DNA from: an uncultured Clostridia bacterium
GTDB taxonomy: Bacteria; Bacillota; Clostridia; Christensenellales; UBA1242
Reading direction: 5' to 3'
Assembly: GCA_930990515.1 (NCBI GenBank)
Contig: CAKNPS010000002.1
Span: forward strand, 62,001 to 126,000
Length of the DNA stretch: 64,000 bases
Within the stretch, counting starts at the first letter, position 1, and every line of letters starts with the position of its first letter. Positions 1 to 15,000 of the stretch are shown piece after piece. The notes under the pieces were generated by a model, which was not told the DNA's origin, made no database searches, and was given only the letters and a program-made list of their open reading frames with translations. A program made the translations under genes and the position numbers.

Positions 1-3000
1 TAATTCCTGTGAGAGAACCACCTTGTCTTGCCCAACCCATAAAGGTGTAACCAGCAAGATTATAATGTTTAGTGATTGTTCTTGGAGTGTTGTATGTAAG
101 AGTTAATGGACTCATAGTTTCTGTTGCAGTTCCATAATTGCCACTACCAGATGTGTTTACATCGTTTGCGTTAAATTGAACGTTATAAGTGTTTGCTGTC
201 CAAACTGCGTAAACATCGTAAATTCCATCAGTTTCATCAATATTCCAAGTAAAGTTTGCACCAAGGTCATAGGTTATTACATTGCTACCTTCACTTGTTG
301 CCCAGCCACGAAGAGTATAGCCTGTTCTTGTAAACTCTTTATCACCTTGTTCTTTTGTTAAGAATGTGTAATTTTGTCCAAATGTTGCTTTTGTTGTATC
401 ACTGTATGGGTCGCCAGTAGCACCAGTGTTTGCATTATAGCGAACAGTATAAGTTTTTGCTGTCCAAATTGCATACAAATGATATTGTCCGACTGTTTCG
501 TGAGTATATGCATCACCATTACTATATGTCTTTGTGCTATCAGCATTTCTCCAACCAGAGAATCTATAGCCAGTTCTTTCAGCAGTGATAAGAGTTCCAG
601 TTTCTTTTGTTGCGATAAGATTTGTTCCATCGCTTGTTGTGTAGTAACCAATATCACCAGTTCCACCAAAGTTTACATTAACAGCGAATGATGTTTTACC
701 ATTGATTGCACCGCCATCGCCTGCATTATAAACAACTTGGTATTGAATTGGTTGACCATAACCTGTGACAGTCATGTTGCTTGCAGGCATATTAAAGGTG
801 TTTGTGTTTCCAATTGTCATACCAGAAACATTTGTTCCCCATGCTCTGAAACTATAACCATCGGTTAAAGTGTAAGTAAGTTCAATTCTTGTTCCAAAAT
901 CAATATCATTGATTGTAACACTACCTTGTTCAGCAGTAACTGAACCAATTTGTGTCTCAATGTCGCCTTCGCCAACACGATTGATTGTGATGGATGCAAT
1001 TCCAACATCTTCGCCACCAGCAATAGTTACAGTCAAAGCAAAGTCTTGAATTTGCCAAATTGCATAAAGTGTGATTGATGTTCCGTCGCTTGTCGGAGTA
1101 AGAAGATTTGTATAAGGTTGATTAGCCTCATATCTATTTCCAGCGCTTTCGCCAAGTGGAGAAGTTGACCAATATTCAAAAGTATATCCAGTTAGAGTAA
1201 GTGCACTTGCAATTGTCACTGAACTATCAAATTCAACTGTTTGAGGACTTGGAAGTGAAGCACTTGGCAATTTGCTAATTAAATCATCGTCATTAGCATC
1301 ATAAGTAATTGTATATTCTCTTGCTTCCCAAGTTGCAACGAGAACCAAATCACCATAGTTTCCTTGACCAATTGTTGTTGTTCCAGTAAGATCGGCTCCA
1401 GTTGACCAGCCACCTGTTGTTGCATCGCCAGTGTTTGTCACACTTTCCACTCTCCAACCAGTAAATTCGTATCCTGAAACGCTTGCTGTTGCAAGTGTAA
1501 AGCCGTTAACAATATTGTAAGAACCTGAAGTTGTTGAAAGCGAAGCATCGTCCATAGGTGCGTCATTTGCATCAACACCTTTTTGGTATGTGATTGTATA
1601 TTCGTGAGCGGTGAAGCGTGCAGATAAAGTAAGTGTTCCGCTTGTAATATTCCAAACACCATTATTTATATTAATTGCTCCAGCATTTGTGATAATCACT
1701 TGATTTGCATCATTGTAGAAACCATTGAAGTCATAAGCAATCTTAGATGCATTAGGTGTGATTATATGTCCAGTAAGAGCAGTATCATCTTTCCCATAAG
1801 GATTTATATCATAAAGTCTGTTGTCATCATATCTAGCATAAATTGTTTTGCTTGGTGTGATTGTCACACCTGTTTCGTCATTGTATGGAGTAAGGGTAAT
1901 TGTCGTTACATTTGCAGTCCACTGTGCAGTGATTGTTTCACTTCCAGCACCAAATGTATAAATATATCCTTCTCCACTTTCGTTTTCTTCAATGCTACCA
2001 GCATTTGCTGGATCATTCCAACCTGAGAATGTATAGCCCACTCTTGTAGGTTTGTTAATGCTCAAAGTTGATTCAAATTGACGAGTATATGTTGCATTTG
2101 AAGTAACACCATTGTCATTATAATTTACAGTCAATGTGTAAGAATTTCTTGTATAGTAAAGATTGATAACAAGGCTTCCGTCACCATTAATGTTAAGGTC
2201 AGTGTTAGTTCCACCAAAACCAGCACCATTGCCAACATTATAAGTACCACTATAAGTAAAGCCTTCAACATCAACTGCTAATGCTTCAAGTTCATCACTT
2301 GACACATTTGTATCAGTTGTTCCACGACCTGTGGCATTTGGTTGTCTATTAGTGTCGTGAGTATATGTTGCTGCATTTAAATCTTGGAAGTAATAGTGAA
2401 CAGTATAAATTGTATCTGTATTTGCTTGCCAAATTGCATAAAGCGTAACCGCACCATCAGTTGCAGCACCGGCATCAACTGAAGTTGTCCAATTGTCTAA
2501 GAGCGCGCCTTGGTTATTTGTGATAGGAGAGCCATTAATTGTTGTTGCCCAGCCCATAAATGTATAACCATCACGAGTTGGAACGAGAGTTGAAAGAGCT
2601 TCTCCTTTTGGTGTTGTTACATTTATTCTATTTGCATAGATATTAGTTGAATTGTATTCGATATAAACTTCACTATATGTGAATGCATCTGCTTTTGTTG
2701 CACCATTTGTATCATTCAAATTCAATTTCACACGAACAAGATTTGCATCTGTGTTGATTGTGAGAGTGAAGTTTTCTGCTGGCATTGAGAATTCATTGTT
2801 GTTATTGATTGTGATTTCGCTTGTTGCATTGTCAGTGAATCCAACAAAGGAGTATCCAGCATTAACATCAAATGTCACCCTAACAGTGTAGCCATAAACA
2901 ATTCTATATCCATTTTCAGATGGGTCAATTTCAGAATCATTACCTAAAACTGTAATGTTAGTTACTTGTGCATTTGAACTATCAATTGTAAGATAATAAG

Positions 3001-6000
3001 AACGAACTTGCCATACAGCATAAAGAATTGTATCAACACTAAATGTTGAATTTGCAAGCATAGTTCCGTCTTCGCCAATAACATTTGCAATTGCTGCATT
3101 GTTAGTTGTAGCAAAACCTAAGAAATCATATCCTTCACGAGTAAGTGTAACGCTAGAAATTCGATTTTGTGGAATATATGGATAACCTTCTCCGGTTCTT
3201 CCACTATAAATATTTTGTGTTCCATAAGTTATGTAAACCAATCTATTATCGCTATCTACTGCTGGTGTTAAACTATCTGGTGACCAAGTAACATCAGCAT
3301 CAGTATTGACATCAAGAGTAATTTGATATGTGTTTGCAGTGTAATATGCATAAACAGTTGTTCCAGCTGTTCTTTTCCATACATCACTTAATGATCCTGT
3401 TGCAGAAATTAAGTAATTGCTGTCATCAGAAGTTGCACTTTCTGACCAACCATTGAATGTATAGCCAACAAGTGTAACTCTTGGAGAAACAGTTTCGCTA
3501 CCAGTTGATGTCACATATAAGTTTTGAGAATTATATTCTGCATAAACAATGTTATTTTGAATTTGAGTTCCAGTTAAAGTTCCGCCATTCAAAACAAGGT
3601 TAATTGCATATCTATCTGCTCTCCATTGAGCATATAAGTCAATATTCCCACCATTTTCTGAAGTCAAGTTATGAACTTCAGCATCACCAGCATAAGCTGT
3701 TCCTTGACCATTTGCTTTTGTGTTCCAACCAGTAAATGTATATCCAGTTCTTTTAAATGCATTAGGAGATAGTGCAGTTTCTACATCATAAGTGATTGTT
3801 TGTTGATATTCATCACTATCTTCAGCATTAAAACCACCATTTCCATGGAAAGTGATTGTGTAAGTGTTTGCTTGCCATTGAGCATAGATTCTAACTTGTC
3901 CACCATTAGTTGATGTCAAATTAAGAGCAGTCCAAGAACCATCTTGATTTGTTAAACCTGTAGTATCAGTTCCTTCTGCATTTCTTGCCCAACCAACAAA
4001 ATGATATCCAGTTTTTGATAAACCTGTGCCATCAGATAGTGTTGCAGGAGTGTCATAATGTGCCGTAACATTTTCAAGTTGACCTGAGCCAGTATTCATA
4101 TCATAAATGATCGTATAAGTATTAGCTGTCCAAGTTGCTTCCAACGTTACATTGCCATATCTTCCTGTTCCGATTTCTAAATCAGTGATAACATTACCAA
4201 TTGTCCAGCCACCAACAACTTCATCTTCTGTTGTGTTTGTTGTTCCACCGACTTGAACAGAAACAACTCTGTAGCCAGCGAATTGATAGCCAGTTCTTGA
4301 AGAAGCAGAAAGAGTTAAATCTGTTTCAACATTGTATGGAGATGTGCTAGGATTTGGAAGTGTGATTTCTTCTTCTGTAACATCTAAGCTTCCTGCAGTA
4401 TAAATAACATTATATGGAATTGGAGTTGCAGTTGCTGTAAGAGTAACATCGCCAGCACCCATAGTTACTTGGTTATTAGTCATTGTAGAAGGTGTATAAC
4501 TAAATCCAGTTGGAGTTGAACTTGCAGTCCAAGTCGACCAAGAATATCCGCCAGCACAAACAGCAGAAACATTGATTGTTTGACCAAATTTCAAAACTTG
4601 AGGACTATTTGGTGATACGCTTGAAATTCCACGACCTGCAGATACTGTCAAGTTGTAAGAAAGTCTATCAAAGTAAAGATTGATAACAAGGCTTCCATCT
4701 CCTGCAACATTCAAGTCTTGGTTAGCACCGTCAAAGCCTGCATCTAAGCCAACATTATATTTGTTAAATTTAAAACCGACTTGACTATATGTTGAAGATT
4801 GCCCACCAACACCTTGAACAGCAACGGAAACAACATAAGAGCCATCACTACTGTTATTTTCAGTGATTGAAACATCAGTGTCTGTTGTTCCTTGTTGGAT
4901 GTATGTATCAGAGCCTGATAGAGCATACTCACCATCTGTGAGTGTTTCCAAATATTTATTAACTGTAAAGTTTACAACTTGTGGAGTTGCAGAAACCCCA
5001 AAAGTTCTGTCAGTTGTAACTTGTAGGTTTTGAAGTGTTGAATTTGAAACTGTAGAACTATTTTCTGTAAATACAGGAGCATTATAACCCGCCTTAGCTG
5101 TTGCAGAAATAGCCACATTTTCTTGATAGTAAACAACATAAACTCTGTTTTCTTCACTTCCAGTGTTTGAAATTGCAGGAGTTGTTGCTCCGCTAACAAG
5201 AGAATTTACTGAAACAGTGTTAATTCCAGCTCCTACATTAATTCTTACATTATAAGTTCCACGAGTAAAGTAGATATTGATGTTAAGAGAGCCATCACCC
5301 AAAACAACGAGACTGTTATCAACACCACTTGTAGTATAAGTTCCCTTGCGAGTTGCTTTTAATGCTGAATTGTCACTAACAAATTTGTTTGCCCAAGTGT
5401 CAATTTGAGATGTTGAAATTGTTGTTCCAGCCATTGCAGTTAAATTTGTTAAACTTGAATGCAATGCATAGTTTGAAGTTACTAAATCTTCGGTATCTTG
5501 CAAACCATTTCTTGCACTAAGTAAAGTTTCATAATAGAAGTTTACAGTATATGGAACTGGGTCTGCTTCCCAAATTGCATATAAATTAACTTTTCCACCA
5601 GCAACACTAGACAATCCACTATAATAAGATGTATCGTCATATTCTCCTTCTTCTGGATTTGCTGAAGGGTCAAAGTCAGATGCAGTAGCATTTGGATTCG
5701 TGCTCCAACCAATGAAGTGATATCCTTCTCTATCATAAAGTTGAGAAAGTTGAATATTTTGAGTAAATGTAATATCTGCTCTTATTTCATCACTAGATGA
5801 TAGCCCTGATTTTAAAGTTGCAGGGTTTTCAGTTGTTCCATTACCATGGAAGTTAATTGTGTATGTGTTAACTTGCCATTGTGCATAGAAAGTTGTTGTA
5901 TATGTGTTTGGAGTTTCGCTTGTGTTTGTTGTGTAAGCATAATTAAAGTTTGTATTTTCTCCAATTGTCACATCACGACCTTCAGAATCTTTCCAACCTG

Positions 6001-9000
6001 TGAATGTATAGCCTTGACGAGTGAATTTTGTAGTCTCATTACCAAGCACTGTGTATTCACTATCAAATGTTGCTGAAGTTCCTTCGTATGTTGCTGGAGT
6101 TTCACCATAGCCAGCATTATAAACAACATTGATTGTGCGTGCTTGCCAACGCATATAGAGTTTAAGGGTTGGGTTTGCGTCCTCATTTCTCATATATGCA
6201 AGGAAAGTTGAAACGTCTGCACCTGCTGTCATTTGTTGTCCTTCGCCAGAAGCACTTGTGAACCAACCAAGGTCGGTATATCCACGTCTTTCGACTGTTG
6301 GAACACCGATAATTTGATTAGCAGTTACATAAAGACTTTCAAATGTCAAACTGAAGTCAACATACATTGTTTCAGCACCACGAGTAAACGATGCTCTTTC
6401 TGTTCCCGTTTCATCGTTCAAAACAAATGTCACGGTAACAGTTCTTGGTTCCCAAACAGCGTAAAGATTGAGAGTGTAATTTGAAATATATTGTCCGTAA
6501 GTTTCAAGGAAAGATGCATTGATAATGATGCTTGCATTTTCTTCAAAGTTTTCAATGTTTTCATCGCCAGCATTTAATGACCAACCAGCAAAAACATAAC
6601 CATCTCTTTCAAATCTATTTGCTGTAAACTCTGTTGTCACACCATCGAATGTGAATGGTTGTGTGTAAGTTGAGCCAGAAGTTGCATCACTAAGTACACC
6701 ACCATTTGCATTAAATTGAATTGTATAAGTTCTTGCTTGCCAAATTGCATAAAGTGTTGCTCCACCGTCAGAAGATGTTGTTGTCCAAATTGCATTTAAA
6801 ATACCATCATTGTCTGTGATAAGATCATCACCATCTGCTGATAATGACCAGCCAGAGAATGTATAACCTTCTCTTGTTGGAACAAAACCTACTGTTGAAC
6901 TTGCAAGTAAAGTTCCACCTTCACGAGCAGAGTAGATGTTTTGAGTGTCATATTCCACATAAACACCATTTGTTTCATAACCTAACATTGTTGAATCTGT
7001 TACACTTGTTGAACCATGTGCAGTATTTCCTTGTTTAGCCGAAGCATCATTAAGGTCAACATTAACTAAGAATCTTGCATTTTGCCAACTAGCAGTGAGT
7101 GTAACATCGCCGTAATATCTATAAGAACTTTGAGAATTGTCAAAAGTTCCATTCGAAACTAGAGAACCCCAGTTAATTGTTCCAGCAGTTCCTGTTGGAG
7201 TAACAACCCAGCCAGTGAAGTTATATCCAGTTCTTGTTGGAAGTGGAATGATAACACTTGTGCTATCAATTGTGTAATTTACTGTGTAATCTGTTCCTGC
7301 AGTTCCAGTTAAAGCATTACCACCATTTACATCATAGGTAATTTTATAGCCAGTTGCGGTCCAGAATGCAGTAAGAGTAACATCTCCATAAATTCTTGTA
7401 GTTACAGCATCTTCCACTTTAAGAGAAGCACCTTGCGCCACTCTGTTATTAGAGATGCTTGAGCCAAGTCCTAAAGTCCAACTTGCAAGCCCATCACCAG
7501 AAACTGTCCAGTGAGTCAAGTCATAAGCAGTACGTGAAAGGTAATTATCACTAAGAGTTACAAGCCCATCTTGTGTTGTGAAAGTCCAAACATTATATTC
7601 ATAAGTATAGTTATTCCCACTTTGAACATAACCAGATGGGAGTGATGGAGCAAAACTTCCGTTTCCACCAGTTGTGTATGTGATTGTGTATGTGTCATAA
7701 CTATATTGCAATGTAATAATTGTGCTTCCATCACCAGCAATTTGATTATTGTCAGTTCCATAACCATTGGTAATAGCATAGTCTGTCCCCTCAACGAGAG
7801 CACCACTTGCACCGGTTCCAATGTAGAAACCATTTAAATTAACACTATTATCAGCAACTACGCCTAAAACTTTTTGCAAGAATGTTGCATCAATCAAAGT
7901 TTCAGTTGTCGCTTCAACATTATCTAATGTTGTAACATTTTGATAACCACTCAAGGTTTGAATATTAACTTGAATAGTATAAGTTGTTCCAGTTGCTTTC
8001 CAAATTGCAGAGAGTGTAACATCGCCATAAACAGTTTCTTTTGAAATTGAGAAGTTTCCATCAACAAGTGTAATTGTCGAAGTGAATGTATCAATCCAGT
8101 TACCACCATCACTTGTAATTGTAAATCCTGTTAATGTGTAACCTCTTCTTGTGATTTGGTCATTATTATACAAATTAAATGTTTCAGTTTCAAAGTTGTA
8201 TGTTTGTGGGTTTGGTGTTCCAGCAGAAATTTCCCCACCATTTGCTTCATAAGTAATTTCATAGCCTTCAACTTGCCATTGAGCAATCAAAGTTACATTT
8301 CCGTGACGACCTGCGGTCAATTCTCCGTTGAGATAATCATTTCCACTAATTACCCAACCACCATTTCCGCCATCGGCAGTATCAGTAACACTTCCTTCAA
8401 TAGCCCAACCTAAAAATCTATAACCATCTTGTGTTGCAGTTGGCAAATTGATCGTTGAATTAATATTATAATTTGTTGTATATGTTCCAGTAAGAGGATT
8501 TCCACCATTTACATTGTAAGAAATAGTATATGATTTAATTGTCCAATTTGGAGTTAAAGTTACATTTCCATAGAAACCATTTACCCCATTGATTTGAGTG
8601 TTAATGTCAATAACACCTTGGTTGCTTGCCCAACCAGCACCCAATGTTTTATCAGACTCACTAAAATTAACCGTCCAACTTGCAAGTTCATAACCATTTC
8701 TATAAACTTGTTTTGAGTTTGCTTCACTGAAAGTGTCGCCAACAATATATACATCTGAAGAAAGAACTGTATATTCAACTTCTAGTATGTTTTGTGATGT
8801 CGAACCTGTCACAAAACCACCATTATCACTCATATCATAAGTGATTGTATAAGTGTTAACATTCCAATCTGCAAACAATTCTTCGTCAGCATTTGCTGTT
8901 GCTGGATAAACAAAATTATTTTCTGTTGTATAGATAGCATCAGAAGTTGCATCAAGTGCCCAGCCACCAAAGGTATAACCAGCTCTTGCCAAAGCACTTC

Positions 9001-12000
9001 CATCACTATATATACCTTTGTTAAGAGTCAATGCTTTTCCGTGAAGTTTAGTATCGTTATTAATTATACCAGCATCACCACCATTTACATTATAAGTGAT
9101 GGTATATTGTTCATAAAGTGATACGTAAATTGTTACATTTCCCGATAATGCCCATGAATATGTTGTTGTGTCTAGATCACTTGACAATGTCGCATCAGTA
9201 GTTTGTGCAGTTCCAACTGCCACACGATAATGACGAGAAGCATCTGAAACTGTGATGTTTACTGTTTGTGCAGAACCAGTATAAGCAAGAGTAATTGTGT
9301 TTGATGTATCGCTTTCAGAAATATTGATTTCTTGAGCACCAGCACTAATGGTGATTGTTGGTGCTGTTGAAAACCCATGATTTCCTAAGTTAACTGTCAA
9401 TGTATAATTTACAGGAGTAAATCTTGGAGAAAGAGTTGCTCCTGAATTTCTAATCCAATTACCATTACTATCAGTATAGCCACTTACATTTGATTGTAAA
9501 GTAAAGTTTGTTGTTGAACCAGATTGATATCCAATAACAAGATTTCCCTCATCATTTTCCCAACCAACAAAGGTATAGTGATTTCTTTGAGGTGCAGTTG
9601 GGTTAGAAAGTAGTCCGCCAGCATATTGAACTTGTATTGTTTGGGCTTCTGCGTCTTCCATTCCTAAAACAAGGTCATAAGTTTGAGCAGCCCAGTTTGC
9701 TGTCAAAACAACATTACCATGTCTTCCAGTTACATCGTTTTCCACCGCTGAAATAGATGATGGCCAATTACCAACATTTAAACCATCACTAGTTCCAGAA
9801 ACTGCAACTGTCCAGCCAGTGAAATTATATCCTGTTCTTGTAGGAATTAAAACGTCAAATGTTGTGTTGATTGTATATTCTTCAATTGCTTCTTCTGGCA
9901 TTGTTCCGCCAAGAAGATTTTCATAAGAAATTGTGTAAGTTACAAGAGTCCATTGTGCTTCAAACACAACATCGCCAAATCTACCTGTTGTAGAAGATGT
10001 ATAAGTGTTTCCAACAGTCCAGCCACCATAAGAGTAACTTGCAGCCCCATTACCTTCAATAGAAGTAACTAACCAACCAGCAAAATCATAACCATTTTTA
10101 TAAACCGCTTGTGAGCCGAAAGACGCAAGGTTTAAATCTCTTTCAATAGTATAAGTGGTTGTATAAGGATCAGATTTTCCGTCAAACCAACTTCCGCCAT
10201 CAAGATTAAATTTTGCATCGTATGGGTTTGCTCCGCTCCAAACAGCAAATAAAGTTTGTGATGAAACAACACTCAAAAGTTCTGAAGACAATGCTTCAAG
10301 AACATCGCTTGTCGTAAATTCAGCAGAACCAGCATTTTCAGTTGTTGCCCAGCCTTGTAGTGTATAACCATTTCTTGTCGTAATGCTTGAAAGTGTGGAT
10401 AAGTCAAATGACTCATTAATTTTAATATTTCTAGTTGTCGTTCCAGTGCTTGAGCCTTCAATTTGGCCACCATTAGCAGAAACTGTAACTGAAATTTCTT
10501 GCGCAACCCAGTGAGCATAAAGTGTTTCATTATCAACATCATGAGTCCAAAGTCCATTTGTCCCCCAAACACTTAAAAGTCCGCCTTGAGCACTTACGAT
10601 TTGTTGTCTATTAGAGCCATTAGGGTCAGCCACATTATAGAAACCACCAAATGAATAATATTCAGTGCTTGTATCATCATCAGTCCAACTAGGAATTGTG
10701 AAATTTGGTGTTTGGTCATACTTTACTGTAATTTGAGTAGTAGTCCCACCACCAGGGAATGTTGCAGAACCTGAACTTCCTTCTGCTTGATAATATGAAC
10801 TGTTTGCATCAAGAGTTAAAGTGTAACTTTTTGCACTCCAAACAGCATAAATTCTGTTAGGATTTTCAGCAGTTCCGTCTGCAGAAAATAGTGTAAATGT
10901 TCCATTAACTCCGCCATTTTCATTAATAATAATTGAACTATCTCCAGCAGTTGCTGTTTGATTTGAACTAAAACCACGATAGTCATAGCCTTCACGAGTA
11001 ACATTTCCTGAAGTGATGGATATTTGTCCAGAACCTTCAGTTGTGCTTGTTCTTGTTGTATAAATTTCCGTTCCACCATATCTAATATAAACGGTTGTAT
11101 AATCTAAGGCAGGGTTAGAAGAACCACTTCCTTTGTTTCCATCAAGAGTAACTGCAATCAAATTGCCAGTCCAATGAGCAGTAATTGTTGCCTTTCCCGT
11201 TGTAAAGGTTGTGCTTCCAACAATATTTCCGCTTGCATCGATAATTTGAGTGTCATTATAGTAATAACCAGCAAAAGTATAGCCAGTTTTTCTAAGATTA
11301 GAAACATCAATTCTAGTAATTCTGTTTCCTTCTTGTGCATTTACATTATTAAAGAAACCATCACTATATCTCAAATAAATTTGACTTGTAGAAGCACCTT
11401 GACCGCCATCATGATTTAATGTGATAGTTAATATATTAGAAGTCCAAATAGGATAAACATCAATTGTTGCCCCATTTGTTGTTGTCAAGTTTCCAAAAAC
11501 AGTGGAAGTGTAAACTCCACCTGTTCCAATGGTGTTTGTAATATTTGTTGTAGACCCGCCATTTAAAGACCAACCAGCAAAAGTATAACCAGGGCGTGTC
11601 AATTCAAAATCTGATGATGTAATTGTAATTGTTTGGTCATAGGTTGCTGTTCTTGAACTTGGATTTGGTAAAGTTCCTTCAACATCATCTTCTCCCATAT
11701 TGAACTCAATTGTATAAGTAATAGGATTCCAAACAGCATAAACTGAATAAGTATCGCCATTATCTAAATCAATATTCCAAGGGTTTAAAACTTGACCAGG
11801 AGTATATGCAACAACTTTATTGTTTGCATTTTCTTGACTCGTTGCCCAACCTTGCAAAATGTATCCTGTGCGAGTTATAGCACCATCAACATCTTCAAAA
11901 GTATATGGAGAACCAAAAGTTGCATTATTTCGATATTCAGTAGCACCAGAACTTGTTGTCCCACCATTGCCATCATATCTAACTATATATGTGTCAAATT

Positions 12001-15000
12001 CCATAATGGCATTTAAAACAACATCTCCTAATCTACCCGAAGAAATTTGCATTGAAGTGATTTCATTTCCAACAGTCCAGCCACCATAGGTATAGCCACT
12101 TGTTGAGTTTTCGTTGATTGAAACAACAGTCCACCCTTCAAAATGATAGCCAACTTGTGACGCTGTTCCAAGTGTAAAACCACTTGTATAAGTATAAGTT
12201 GTATCTGCAGGTAATGTTACACCATTACCCCCTTGATAATCAATCCTATAATCATACAAATCCCAATTTGCTCTTAATGTAACATCACCATATCTTCCTG
12301 TGCTGTTTTGAATTGTTCCGCTTGAAACAGTTTGTCCAATTGTCCAACCACCATGTGTTCCAGAAGTATAAATTTCATTGCTATCAATTTCTCCGTCAAG
12401 GTCTTCATCAATTGCAACTTGAGTTATTGTCCAATTAAGAAAATCATAACCTGTTCTTACAAAACCATTTTGGCTAACCACAACATTACTACCATAAGAG
12501 TATGTAGAATCAGCAGTTGAACCACTTGTTGCACCATTTCCATCATAAGTAATTGTGTTTTCGCCAAATTCGAATTCAAGATGAAGCCCTGCTTCATTTG
12601 TGCCTGCAGAGATTGTGAAATCTCCTGTGTCAGTTGTTCCATTAGGACCATAAGAGCCGTCAAATGCCCCAACAATGTTATTGCTCCAACCACTTTCAAG
12701 AGTTGCAGTGCTAGCATTGATAATGGCATTTTGTCCGTAATAAACAGTTACATAAACATTAACTGTTGCACCACTTTCATCAGTAACCCATAAGAAAGGC
12801 ATATCAAGAGTAGAACCCGATGAATTTAACAAAGAGTTGCTGCCAAATTGTGCTTGAACAATGTTTGAAGCATAACCCAAACCATAGTTTTCTCCATTAA
12901 CCACAACTCCACTTTCTATAAGAGAAGAGAAATCAAATTTAACATTTCTTGCAGTAAAGTTTGGTTTTAAAGAAAGATTAGCATTGTTTACATAAGTTGA
13001 GCCAAAATCATAAGATGTAGAGCCATCAGTCCAATTTGTAAATGTGTAACCATCTTTCCAAACATTGTTTGGTCTATTAGATATAGTATAAGAGAATTGT
13101 GCAGATGAACTTCTGTTATGAAGTTTATATCCATTTGCAACATTCATAGTCCCTTCTGCTCCAGTATCACCAACAATATAAGATATAGTATATACTTGAT
13201 ATACATATAAGTTATAAGGACTATTTTCATTAATAGTGAAAGTAAATGTATAACTTTGTGTATCTGCATTAACATCACTTGGTGTTGAAGTCAAAGAACC
13301 ATTATTTGATACATAGTAATCTGTTCCATTTGAAACGGTAACTTGAATGGTTGCTTCTGTTCCATAAGTTCCAGTAAGAGTTAAAGATTCTCCATTTGAA
13401 ATTGCTGTGTTAGGAACTGTCACACCAGATGTTTGAGATGTGATTGATATATTTGTTGCAGCTCCAACATAAGCCCCTGCGTAATTAATTCTAAATTCGT
13501 AACCAGTATCAACATCCCAGTGAACATAAATAGGAGTTGTACCTTTTGTTGTTCTTAAATTGTAAACATAATAAACACCATCAACTAAATATATACCAGA
13601 GCTAGTAATATCATCGACACTATCTACTTCGGTTACAGTGCTAGCATTTCCACTAGCGGTTAATTTATAACCACCAAAACTATGCCCCACTCTTACCCAA
13701 GAAACATTATTGATTGCTAAAGGTTCATCATAAGTTGCTGTTTGATTAAATGATGGTTGCCCTGTGGACGTTTTTCCACCATTACCATCTACCGTAACTG
13801 TATATTCAATAGGTGTCCAATCTCCGTATAAATTAACGACCAAATCACTACCACTTGTTGTAACATTCAAACTTGAAACTATCGTTTCCGTTCCTACAAG
13901 ATTTGATTCTGTTTCAGAAGTGCTCCAACCTTCAAAAATATAACCAGTTCTTTCTGCTGTTGGCATAGTCGAAAGCTGCTCATTATATTTTCTAGTAATT
14001 CTTACTGTTGTTCCACTTGCTTCTCCAGTAAATGAAGCATTTTCACCATTTAAATTGTAGATTATTGTAACATCTTTTGGTTTCCAACTTGCTTGAAGTT
14101 CAATATCCCCATAATTAGAAGCAGAAGTTCCTGAATAACTACCTCCAACAGTCCAACCACCATAAGAATAGCCGTTTGTTGCGTTACTGTTGACTGAAAC
14201 AACTGTCCAACCATCAAAAGTCCAACCAAAAGCAGAAATTGTAGGGAAGGTAACTTGTGTTGTTGAACCTGTTGTATAATGGTCAGTTGCAGGGTTATTT
14301 ACTCCACTCATATTCGCATTATACACAATATCATATTCATTCCCTGTCCACACTGCATAGACATCAAAAGTTTGATTGTTTGATGTTGGAACAAAATCTG
14401 TATAAGGAGATTTGTTTGGATTCTCTTTATCAGCATACACTGCTTCACCACCTTCACTTTTTGCCCAACCAGCAAAAGCATATCCAGGTCTAGTGAATTC
14501 ATTAGGATCCATAGTTTGAGACGCTACATTTTCATCACTATATGTAAACCCAGTTTGAGTATATTGTATAGCTCCGGAAGACGTTTGTCCGCCATTCCCA
14601 TTATATCTAAGATTATATGTATAAGGCACCCAATTTGGCGTTAAAATTACATTACCATAAGCAATTTCTGGAATTGTGGCATCAGTATATATTTCACCTT
14701 GCTCCCAACCACCAGAACTACCTTGTCCATTGTCACTTACTGAAACCGAAGCTACGCGCCAGCCTTCAAGACGATAACCGCCACGAGTAATGTATGTCCT
14801 TGAAGATGTTTCAGTTAATAGAGAAATACTATCAGTAGTATCTATAGTATAAGTTATTTTATGTGAATCATTCTCTTCCGAACCACCATGGATTTCACCT
14901 CTACCATCGTCAGTCGAATTAAAAGTTATTGTATATTCAATTGTTTTCCATGCAGCAAAAATAGAAATTCCTTCACTTCCTTCAGGAATAGTAACTTTAG